A stretch of 37,954 nt of DNA from NCBI RefSeq assembly GCF_008520305.1, contig NZ_ML703299.1:1-37954 (forward strand), written 5' to 3'. The notes under the pieces were generated by a model that saw only the letters and a program-made list of their open reading frames with translations, was not told where the DNA came from and searched no databases. This stretch comes from Mesorhizobium sp. SARCC-RB16n. GTDB taxonomy: Bacteria; Pseudomonadota; Alphaproteobacteria; Rhizobiales; Rhizobiaceae. Positions 31,505 through 37,954 of this stretch are shown in pieces. How positions within the stretch are numbered: the first letter of the stretch is position 1; each line of letters opens with the position of its first letter. The position numbers and the translations under genes are program-made.

Positions 31505-32558
31505 CCTGGCGGCCTCCACTGAACCGGCGCTGCGCCTGGTCTATGAGCACGGAAATGATGATGACGACGCCGACGGCGATGAACTGCCAGAACGGCTCGA
31601 CATTGACGAAGACCAGCCCGTACTGGATGACCGCGATCACCAGCGCGCCGGCGACCGTGCCCAGGATCGTGCCGGAGCCGCCGAACAGGCTGGCGCCGCC
31701 GATGACGACCGCAGCGACGCTATCGAGCAGCAGCGGCTCGCCGGCTTGTGCCGCACCGGCGGTGAAGCGCGCCGCGTAGAGCGCCCCGCCAAGACCGGCG
31801 CACATCGCCGACAGCACATAGAGCCGCAATATGTGGCCCCTGATATCGATGCCGGCGCGCCTCGCCGCCTGCACATTGGCGCCAATGGCATAATTGTGCT
31901 GGCCGAACCGCGTCTGGCTGAGCAGATAGTGCATCACGATGACGAAGACGGCAGCGATCATGACCAGATAAGGCACGCCGTAGAACTTGCCGTTGCCGAG
32001 CAGCGCGAACCAGGAATTCTGCACCGGCACCGTCGTGCCGCCGGCAAGCAGGAAGGCGACACCGCGCGCGACGCCGAACATGCCGAGCGTGCCGATGAAG
32101 GGCGGCACCCTGAGGCGCGAGATCAGCAGGCCATTGATGATGCCGGGCACGCCGGCGACGATCACGGCGGCGAGAATGCCCGCCAGCATGGCCAGCGGCA
32201 AGGGAATGGCGGCGCCCGCCAGATTGGTGGCATGCGCGGCAACGACGGCCGCAAGCCCCATGATGAAGCCGAGCGACAGGTCGATGCCGCCCGAAATGAT
32301 GACGAAGGTCTGTCCGGTCGCCAGCAGCAGCGGCGCTATCGCGAAGATCGCGATGGATTGCAGGTTGAACGGGTTGAGCACGAACGTCGCGCCGAAGGCG
32401 AACCTCGACCATATCTCGAAACAAATGATCAGGCCGGCGAGGAACAGCCAGGCGCGCCCTTCGGCGATGCGGCCGATCAGGCTCCTGGCCGGATCGCCAT
32501 GATCGGCCTGAGGGGCGACATGCTTCTCGGCCGGCTGGGCTGGTGATGTCGAGGTCAT
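31497..32558 (-). CDS. Sugar ABC permease (FrcC/RbsC-like)
   Basis: The 353-residue protein belongs to the RbsC/XylH/FrcC permease family. It has about eight to ten membrane segments with the family motifs VIISGGIDLSLGFIMGLAAV, FIGTLGMFGVARG and a late VVIGGASLFGG. A 45-residue polar N-terminus precedes the first helix. ATG at 32558. It lies 101 nt after the binding-protein gene and is separated from it by a hairpin. Confidence 0.93.
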   Translation of the reverse strand: MTSTSPAQPAEKHVAPQADHGDPARSLIGRIAEGRAWLFLAGLIICFEIWSRFAFGATFVLNPFNLQSIAIFAIAPLLLATGQTFVIISGGIDLSLGFIMGLAAVVAAHATNLAGAAIPLPLAMLAGILAAVIVAGVPGIINGLLISRLRVPPFIGTLGMFGVARGVAFLLAGGTTVPVQNSWFALLGNGKFYGVPYLVMIAAVFVIVMHYLLSQTRFGQHNYAIGANVQAARRAGIDIRGHILRLYVLSAMCAGLGGALYAARFTAGAAQAGEPLLLDSVAAVVIGGASLFGGSGTILGTVAGALVIAVIQYGLVFVNVEPFWQFIAVGVVIIISVLIDQAQRRFSGGRQDE

Positions 32559-32618
32559 GAATACTCCGCAGCGCGGCTGCCTTCAAACAGGCCCCGCCTT
32601 TTGCAGGACCCGGCACGA

Positions 32619-32644
32619 GCTCCCCCGGCGAAACCGGGAGGAGC
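32619..32644. other. Intercistronic hairpin downstream of the sugar-binding protein gene
   Basis: GCTCCCCCGG (32619-32628) pairs with CCGGGAGGAGC (32634-32644) with one bulged base and a short loop. It lies in the 101-nt gap between binding protein and permease, the same position as the hairpin in the other sugar importer operon (17821-17854), and probably stabilises the binding-protein message. Confidence 0.6.
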
Positions 32645-32659
32645 CAAGCTGGTCTTGGC

Positions 32660-33637
32660 CTACTCGGAGTAGAGATACTTCGAGATGTTCGGATCCGCGA
32701 TGTTGGACTTGTCCATGATCGTGAAGCCGGTGCCGATTGTGACCGGGATCGAATGGCCGGTCAGGTGGGCATAAGCCGAGACGACGCCGAAGTAACCGAT
32801 CTCGGCCGGATGCTGGGCGATCGCCACATCAACCAGGCCGGTGTTGATGTTGTCGACGATGCTGGTCGGCGCATCGAAGGCAACGACCTTGACGGTTCCC
32901 GTCTGCCCGGCCTGCTTGACGCCGTTGGCGGCGCCCAGGGCCGAAAACAGATTGGCGCCGAACACGCCGACGAGATCGGGATTGCGTGCGAAGACAGCCT
33001 GCAGCTGCGAGGCAGCCTTGTTGGCGTCGTCGTCATTGAATTGGGTCTCCAGCACGGTGATGCCCGTATGCTTGGCCATCTCCTTCTTGAAGCCTTCTTC
33101 GCGCTGGTCGGTGGTCGAGATGCCGGGCTTGACGTTCGACACATAGACCTTGCCCTTGTCGCCGATGGCGGTGGCCAGAGCGCGCGCGGCGATCTCACCG
33201 CCCAGCACGTTGTCCGAGGCAATGTAGGCCAGCGGGAAATCGGCATCGCCGGCGCCCGTCTGGTAGACGCCGCTGCCGATGAACGTATCGACGGTTATGA
33301 CCGGAATGCCGGCGTCATTGGCCTTGCGCAGCGGCTCGACCAATTGAACCTTGTCGGTCGGCGCGATCAGGATCGCGTCCGGCTTCTTGGCGATGACCGC
33401 GTCGAGCACCGGCACCTGGGTAACCGGGTTGAAGTCCGGAGCACCCTGGAAGACCAGGTTCACGCCAAGCGCGTCGGCGGCCGCCTGGGCACCCTTGCGC
33501 ATGGTGATGTAAAAGCCGTCGGTGGTGAGGCCCGGAATGAGCGCAATGGTGTATTTCTTGTCCTGCGCCTGCGCGGGCGCCATCAGCACCGTCGCGCTGA
33601 CGGCAAGCGCCGCGAGCGCGGCAACGATCTTCTTCAT
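32660..33637 (-). CDS. Periplasmic sugar-binding protein (RbsB/FrcB family)
   Basis: The 325-residue protein has a Sec signal (MKKIVAALAALAVSATVLM, cleavage after AQA at about residue 24). The periplasmic binding protein type 1 fold follows (YTIALIPGLTTDGFYITMRKG, DAVIAKKPDAILIAPTD, PVITVDTF and VVAFDAPTSIV). ATG at 33637 has GGAGGAT upstream. The in-frame start at 33730 would bury the signal peptide. It is the first gene of the operon. A promoter with an overlapping GTGTTACA motif lies about 250 bp upstream. Confidence 0.93.
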   Translation of the reverse strand: MKKIVAALAALAVSATVLMAPAQAQDKKYTIALIPGLTTDGFYITMRKGAQAAADALGVNLVFQGAPDFNPVTQVPVLDAVIAKKPDAILIAPTDKVQLVEPLRKANDAGIPVITVDTFIGSGVYQTGAGDADFPLAYIASDNVLGGEIAARALATAIGDKGKVYVSNVKPGISTTDQREEGFKKEMAKHTGITVLETQFNDDDANKAASQLQAVFARNPDLVGVFGANLFSALGAANGVKQAGQTGTVKVVAFDAPTSIVDNINTGLVDVAIAQHPAEIGYFGVVSAYAHLTGHSIPVTIGTGFTIMDKSNIADPNISKYLYSE

Positions 33638-34068
33638 GACATCCTCCTCATTATTGGCAGTTCTGCGGTTTGCGGTGACATTGGGGTGGCCGTCATCTGC
33701 GCGGCGCAGGATGCCGACGGCCGGGAACACCTGTTTGCCTTTCGCGGGCAGCTCCTCCCAAGCGCCCTCCAGTCTAAATATCAGCCGGTCGAGCCGACCG
33801 GGACAATCGCCGTGTTCGCTTTCCTCGCCTCCGCAAGGTCAGGCAATCACCGCGCCCGGCATGCCTGCACGCCGGATCCGCAGTTTGTAACACTTTGCAG
33901 AAATAAATTGCAACTCGGTTTTTCCGAGGCCGCAACGCTGGTTTTGTCCAGACACCATCTGACTGTTCCTCGGAGCCCCGGCGAACTATCGTCCCGACTC
34001 TCCGGCGACACAATCGATTTCGCAACGACTTCTCTCCGCGCCGCGGCATCAGTCCGGCATATCTTCCG
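33638..34068. promoter_or_regulatory. 431-nt control region between the sugar importer and sorC-type gene
   Basis: This holds the candidate promoter and SorC-type site at 33885-33913. Nothing else is recognised. The plus-strand frames across it are antisense to the binding-protein gene or lack starts. Confidence 0.5.
33885..33913 (-). promoter_or_regulatory. Promoter of the Frc-type importer operon with overlapping GTGTTACA motif
   Basis: On the minus strand, TTGCAA (33913-33908), a 17-nt spacer and TTACAA (33890-33885) form a plausible sigma70 promoter. GTGTTACA (33893-33886, minus) overlaps the -10. The same octamer is at 35038-35045 near the sorC and aldolase starts, so it is a candidate SorC-family operator. 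Confidence 0.55.
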
Positions 34069-34974
34069 CTATCGCGTTGCCAGGACCGCGAGGATCGCCT
34101 GCGCCGTCTTGGTATCCGTTACCAGCGCGTTGATCAGCCGGGCGCGAGCGGCGCCAATAATGGCCGTTGCTTTTTCCGGCGAGGCGGCGACGCCGATCAC
34201 CAGCGGCACGGCGCGAAGCTGCGCCGGCGACATGGCGATCATCCGGCTCTCCCCTTCCCAGGCGATCAGAGCGCCTTCCGCATCGAAGTAATGACGCAGC
34301 ACATCACCGGCAGCGTGAACCAGCGCCTGCTCGCTCGGCGTGGCGGCACTCGCCTCGGGCGCGTTGATGGCATGCGGCAGGCCGATGCCGACGATCGCCA
34401 CATCGGTCCTCTCCCACAACGCGACGGCATCGCGGATGGCGGCGTCGCGCAGGAAGACCTCACGCAGCTCGCTCGACGGCAGATAGGGAGCGTGGATAAA
34501 GCGCGGCGTGCCGCCGAATTCCTCCGCGGCAAGCCGCACGAATTCATTGACCTGGAAATGCGCCGCGTGCTGCTGCATGCCGCCGGTTGCGGCCACCGTG
34601 AGCACACCCGGCATGCGCGGCAGGCCGGCTCGAATGACCTCGCGCACGGCACGCCCCCAGCCGATCGCGACCACGGAGCCGGCCACCAGTTGCGCCTGCC
34701 TGAGCAAAGCGCCAAGCGGGGCGGAAAGCGCCGTCAGCGCGCCCGCCGCCGGCGTCTCGACAACGGTGGCGTCCCGCAATTTCAACCCGTCGACCAGCTG
34801 CCTAGTGATATCCTCCGGCGTCGCCAGGTCGATGACCTCGATGCGCACGATGCCCTCGGCGCGCGCCCGCTGCAGCAAGCGCGAAATCGTCGCGGTGGAG
34901 ACACCGAGCTGCCGCGCGATATCGACCTGCGACATCTCCTCCACATAGTGCAGCTTGGCAACCGTGTGCAGCAT
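34069..34974 (-). CDS. SorC-family sugar-responsive transcriptional regulator
   Basis: The 301-residue protein has an N-terminal helix-turn-helix (EEMSQVDIARQLGVSTATISRLLQRARAEGIVRI, residues 12-45) and a SorC-type sugar-binding domain similar to NagB-like folds. That domain has segments ATVVETPA, VAIGWGRAVREV, VLTVAATGGM and DVAIVGIGLP. The ATG at 34974 has no obvious ribosome-binding site. An upstream CTG with AAAGGA nearby is possible. It is divergent from the aldolase gene and lies beside the sugar importer, both of which carry GTGTTACA. It would respond to a phosphorylated sugar of the pathway. Confidence 0.9.
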   Translation of the reverse strand: MLHTVAKLHYVEEMSQVDIARQLGVSTATISRLLQRARAEGIVRIEVIDLATPEDITRQLVDGLKLRDATVVETPAAGALTALSAPLGALLRQAQLVAGSVVAIGWGRAVREVIRAGLPRMPGVLTVAATGGMQQHAAHFQVNEFVRLAAEEFGGTPRFIHAPYLPSSELREVFLRDAAIRDAVALWERTDVAIVGIGLPHAINAPEASAATPSEQALVHAAGDVLRHYFDAEGALIAWEGESRMIAMSPAQLRAVPLVIGVAASPEKATAIIGAARARLINALVTDTKTAQAILAVLATR

Positions 34975-35257
34975 CGTGCGCGATGCGGTCGCGTCCTGGA
35001 CGGAGGGAACAGACAGCTTGCAATTCCTTTCAGCAACGTGTTACACGCGTATACGCCGATGGGAGTTATCGCGCAAATCCGGTGGACTCGCAACTTTAGG
35101 GCCATACCGGGCCACACGCCGGCAAAGCTGCTTATCCCAGCGGCCGGCGATGCATCCGGCGGCAAATCTTCCTGCCGGCAGGCGGGCAAACTGACCATTG
35201 TTTCCACGGGATCAGCGCCCTCGGCGAGAGAGCGCCAACATCGGATAGAAGAAGACC
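34975..35257. promoter_or_regulatory. Divergent sorC/aldolase control region
   Basis: The 283-nt gap holds CGTG-TTA-CACG (35037-35047) directly followed by the perfect palindrome GCGTATACGC (35047-35056), sharing one base. The first contains GTGTTACA, also found in the importer promoter. Together they are a likely SorC operator or two operators. No gene is supported here. Confidence 0.6.
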
Positions 35258-36166
35258 ATGACGAAGATGACCACCGCGGAACTGCGCGGCTACCAGCAGA
35301 TATGCGGCAAGGACGGAGCCATGGTGGCCATCGCCTGCGACCAGCGCGGCGGCATGCGCACCTTGCTGGCGTCGGACCCGGCGGACCAGGCCAGGATCAC
35401 CAACGACATGCTCGGCGACACCAAGGCCGACATCACGCGCTACCTCGCAAGCGCTGCCTCCTGCGTGCTGCTCGACCCGCTCTGCGCGGTGCCGAGGGTC
35501 GTCGACGAGGGCGTGCTGAACCGGGATACGGCACTCCTCATCGGCCTCGACGCGTCCGGTTTCGACGCTTCGCCGGAAGGCTACCGCCTGTCGCGGCTGG
35601 TTCCCGGCATCGATGCGCGGCGCGTGCGCGAACTCGGCGGCACGGGCGGCAAGATCATGGTGTATCTGCGGGCCGACAAGCCGCAAGCCAACGAGCACAA
35701 CATCGCCATCCTGCGTCAATGCATCATCGATTTCGGCAAAGAGGACTTGCTGCTCGTCGTCGAATTCCTGACCTATCAGCTCGAAGGGGAAAGCCCCGAG
35801 GACTATGCGGCCAAGACGCCCTGGCTGGTCGAGGAAGGTACGAGGATTTCGCTGGAATGCGGCGCAAAGGTGCTGAAGCTTCCCTACCCCGGAACGCCGG
35901 AAGCCTGCGCCAACGTCACAAAAATGGCCGGCGAAGTGCCGTGGGCCGTGCTTTCGGCTGGTGTCAATCACGCCACCTTTCTCGGCCAGGTCGAGATCGC
36001 CATGCAGAATGGCGCCTCCGGTGTGATCGCCGGCCGTTCGCTGTGGAAGGACTGCATCTCGCTCGACCGTGACATTCAGCGCGAAAGGCTTAAGACGATC
36101 GCGGTGCCGCGACTGCGCGAGATCCAGGCAGTGATCGGGCACTATCGGCAGAAGGCCGCTGCCTGA
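35258..36166 (+). CDS. Class I aldolase of the LacD/YihT type
   Basis: The 302-residue protein resembles tagatose-1,6-bisphosphate aldolase LacD and sulfofructose-1-phosphate aldolase YihT. It starts with an AMVAIACDQRGGMRTLLA segment. K207 in KVLKLPYPG is the Schiff-base candidate, and the end of the barrel reads VPWAVLSAGVNHATFLGQ then GASGVIAGRSLWKD. It would split a phosphorylated ketose into two three-carbon units. ATG at 35258 (ATG at 35267 also possible). It is followed 34 nt later by the ROK kinase fusion, presumably the enzyme making its substrate. Confidence 0.88.
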   Translation: MTKMTTAELRGYQQICGKDGAMVAIACDQRGGMRTLLASDPADQARITNDMLGDTKADITRYLASAASCVLLDPLCAVPRVVDEGVLNRDTALLIGLDASGFDASPEGYRLSRLVPGIDARRVRELGGTGGKIMVYLRADKPQANEHNIAILRQCIIDFGKEDLLLVVEFLTYQLEGESPEDYAAKTPWLVEEGTRISLECGAKVLKLPYPGTPEACANVTKMAGEVPWAVLSAGVNHATFLGQVEIAMQNGASGVIAGRSLWKDCISLDRDIQRERLKTIAVPRLREIQAVIGHYRQKAAA

Positions 36167-36200
36167 TATCCCGTTGGATCACCGGCACGTGCAGGACGTC

Positions 36201-37646
36201 ATGCCACAAAAGTCGATGGCCATAGGGATCGATATCGGCGGCACCAATTTGCGTGCCGCCCGTATCTCGGGCACGGGTGAAATTCTCAGACGCCTTTCCG
36301 AAAAAAGCGCGCCCGACCCGGAACTGGTGCTTGGGCGCATCGCCGACATGGTGCGCCTCCTCGACACGCCTGATGTGGCGGCCATCGGCGTCGGTGTTCC
36401 CGGCCGCGTCGACGCGCGGCGCGGCGCGGTCCTGTCGGGAGGCTATGTCAACCTCGCCTCGGTCGCGCTCGCGCATCGGTTGGAAAGCATGACCGGCAAG
36501 CCTGTCATCCTCGACAATGACTGCAACATGGCGCTAACCGCCGAGATGGCGCTTGGCGCCGGCCAGGGCCACGGCGATATCGCCATGTTTACCATCGGCA
36601 CCGGCATTGGCGGCGCCGTCGTCCAGAACCGACGGGTCATGCGAGGCCGGGCAACGGCCGGGCAACTGGGCCACATCACCGTTGACGTCAACGGCGAGGT
36701 CTGCGCCTGCGGACGGCGCGGCTGTGTCGAAACCACCAGTTCCGGCACGGCACTGGGCCGCCATATTGCGCGGGCCGGCTTTGGCCCCGACGTCTCGGTC
36801 GACCAGCTCTTTGCCCGCGACGCGGCCGGCGACGTCAAGGCGCGCGGCATACTGGAAGCCTGGGCAAGGCCGCTGCGCGCGGCGATCGATACCGCCATCG
36901 CCATGTTCGACCCCGATCTCGTCCTGCTTGGCGGTGGGCTTGGCCTGGCGGCGCACAGAGCGCTCGGCCATGCGCCGGCGCTGGCGCCGTGGTACCAATG
37001 CCCAGTGGCGCCGGCGCAGCTCGGCGACGATGCCGGTGTGATCGGCGCCGCGCTCCAGGCGCTTTCGGCGTCGGCATCGACGTCGCTTTCCGTTCAACCG
37101 GGCCGCGCCAGACGCGCCGTGCTCGTCAACGGCATCCCGGCCAGCGGCAAGAGCACGGTGTCACGCGGCATCGCCGATCGCATGGGATGGCCGCTGCTCG
37201 CGCTCGACACGGTCAAGAACCCGTTCCTCGAAGTGCTCGGCGGTGCCGACCGCGAATTCAACCGCACGCTGGGCCGCGCCAGCTACCAGGCAATCTGGTC
37301 GCTCGTCGGCGACTCCCCGGCAGGCAGCACCTTCATCGTCGATGCCTGGTTCGGTTTCCAGCCGCGGCAGGTGCTCGAAGATCATCTGCGCAAGGCCGGT
37401 GTCGAACACACCGTCGAGATCTGGTGCCACGCGCCTGGCGAGGTTCTGGCCGAACGGTACGGCGCCCGGCTCGGTCAGCGCCTCCCCGGCCATCCCGGCG
37501 CTGCCTACATCCCTGAACTGATCGAACTGGCCAAGCGCGCCGCACCGTTGCGGCGCGGGCCGCTATTCGACGTCGATACGACGCACCCGATCGACTTCGA
37601 GGCCATCGCCGCATGGCTGCTTGCCGCGATGGCTGGCGACGCATAG
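36201..37646 (+). CDS. ROK-family sugar kinase fused to a C-terminal P-loop kinase domain
   Basis: The 481-residue protein has two parts. Residues 1-300 are a ROK kinase: IGIDIGGTN for ATP, D105-N106-D107 with the catalytic Asp, GTGIGG, and a zinc site with GQLGH and CACGRRGC (C168, C170, C175). Residues about 305-481 are a separate P-loop kinase-like domain with Walker A GIPASGKST (311-319), a VDAWFGF segment and a C-terminal DVDTT motif, like AAA_33/gluconokinase/zeta-type folds. The frame is open without a stop through the linker (ASASTSLSVQPGRARRA). ATG at 36201 is preferred with AGGA upstream; TTG at 36174 is an alternative. It probably acts on the sugar that the importer delivers. Confidence 0.88.
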   Translation: MPQKSMAIGIDIGGTNLRAARISGTGEILRRLSEKSAPDPELVLGRIADMVRLLDTPDVAAIGVGVPGRVDARRGAVLSGGYVNLASVALAHRLESMTGKPVILDNDCNMALTAEMALGAGQGHGDIAMFTIGTGIGGAVVQNRRVMRGRATAGQLGHITVDVNGEVCACGRRGCVETTSSGTALGRHIARAGFGPDVSVDQLFARDAAGDVKARGILEAWARPLRAAIDTAIAMFDPDLVLLGGGLGLAAHRALGHAPALAPWYQCPVAPAQLGDDAGVIGAALQALSASASTSLSVQPGRARRAVLVNGIPASGKSTVSRGIADRMGWPLLALDTVKNPFLEVLGGADREFNRTLGRASYQAIWSLVGDSPAGSTFIVDAWFGFQPRQVLEDHLRKAGVEHTVEIWCHAPGEVLAERYGARLGQRLPGHPGAAYIPELIELAKRAAPLRRGPLFDVDTTHPIDFEAIAAWLLAAMAGDA

Positions 37647-37954
37647 ACAACCGGAAGGGCCGAGCTCGGCCGCCGTCGACGACGTGTGGTTCCGTTCCAC
37701 CCGCTTCCGGGACGGCGCGCAGCGCCGGCTGCGGCTCGCGATCGGTGGCGATGTCGGAGAGCGCGAAGACGCGTTTGAGGCTATTGCGACGAAACATCGG
37801 GACAGTGCCTTGGCGTGATGTCTGCTCACAGCAGAAGGTCAGCACTGACTTACATTGAGGCGATCTTGCTGCACCCCAAAATGCAACCGGCGAGCATTTT
37901 TCTACGGATCGGTTGTTTGATTGGTTTGGTATGTGTTTGTTTTTGTTGCGGCGT
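37647..37954. other. 308-nt region after the kinase gene, no gene recognised
   Basis: A 14-bp perfect palindrome GGCCGAGCTCGGCC lies at 37658-37671, soon after the kinase stop, and might serve as a terminator-like structure although it has no T-tract. Short frames on both strands (37621-37818 plus, 37563-37829 minus) show no recognisable protein. The last 50 bases are T-rich and may be the promoter region of a gene beyond the window. Confidence 0.4.

Noticed and set aside
32753-34291. 512-codon plus-strand frame spanning the sugar-binding protein gene and its upstream region
   Set aside because: It is antisense to a clear signal-peptide-bearing RbsB-like protein. The part beyond it is intergenic with promoter signals.
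34291-36072. 593-codon plus-strand frame across sorC and the aldolase
   Set aside because: It is antisense to sorC and out of frame with the aldolase, both of which are supported by family motifs.
37658-37671. GGCCGAGCTCGGCC as a definite terminator
   Set aside because: It is a perfect palindrome without loop bases or a T-tract, so it may be a chance GC-rich palindrome.
37563-37829. Possible short genes on both strands at the right end
   Set aside because: No start with a ribosome-binding site and no recognisable sequence. The minus-strand frame overlaps the kinase gene.

Overview
The window looks like chromosomal or replicon DNA of an alphaproteobacterium of the order Hyphomicrobiales (Rhizobiales), most likely Mesorhizobium or a close relative. 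This is inferred from the high G+C coding DNA, the density of ABC importers with dedicated sugar- or peptide-processing enzymes, and RIME-like palindromic repeats that contain GGGGGAGAT and its complement. No rRNA, tRNA, CRISPR array, insertion sequence or phage gene was seen.

Layout. 1-160: palindromic repeat. 193-3376 (minus): ketose 3-epimerase, Gfo/Idh/MocA oxidoreductase and a second TIM-barrel isomerase. 3777-7609 (plus, divergent): isomerase/epimerase, enolase-superfamily acid-sugar dehydratase, FadR-type GntR regulator and D-2-hydroxyacid dehydrogenase. 7686-13467: mixed genes (amidase, GFA protein, SDR with divergent TetR, MFS exporter with divergent AraC). 13499-19183 (minus): a six-gene sugar-type ABC importer with two different ATPases and an unrecognised 76-residue membrane protein. 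19548-22864: TetR divergent from a three-gene operon (UPF0261/Tm-1-like, PEP-hydrolase-like TIM barrel, cupin). 22918-23671: a 5'-truncated, lower-G+C ORF. 23673-30711: M24 peptidase divergent from a complete dipeptide-type ABC importer. 30749-33637 (minus): Frc/Rbs-type sugar ABC importer. 34069-37646: SorC regulator divergent from a LacD/YihT-like aldolase and a ROK kinase fused to a second P-loop kinase domain.

Two regulatory circuits can be read from the DNA. (1) The motif TGGT-NNN-ACCA, the operator form of FadR/PdhR-type GntR regulators, occurs five times. All five are in three intergenic regions: two between the divergent catabolic operons (3.4-3.7 kb), two upstream of the six-gene ABC operon (19.3-19.5 kb) and one, with a one-mismatch companion, between the peptidase and the peptide importer (25.0 kb). 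The window encodes one FadR-type regulator (5895-6614), inside one of the controlled operons, so it may coordinate all three modules. (2) GTGTTACA occurs at the putative -10 of the Frc-type importer and in the sorC/aldolase intergenic region, which suggests a local SorC regulon.

The most unusual coding feature is a palindromic repeat lying in frame inside the first ATPase of the peptide importer. A perfect 44-bp inverted repeat with an 82-nt centre is read through as protein between Walker A and the Q-loop, much like a Rickettsia palindromic element. Other points of interest are the ROK plus P-loop kinase fusion next to a bisphosphate-type aldolase, the two halves of plant Tm-1 as adjacent genes, the acidic LSGGE/LSGGD signatures in both ATPases of the sugar importer, and a hydroxyacid dehydrogenase with Gln where the catalytic Glu is expected.
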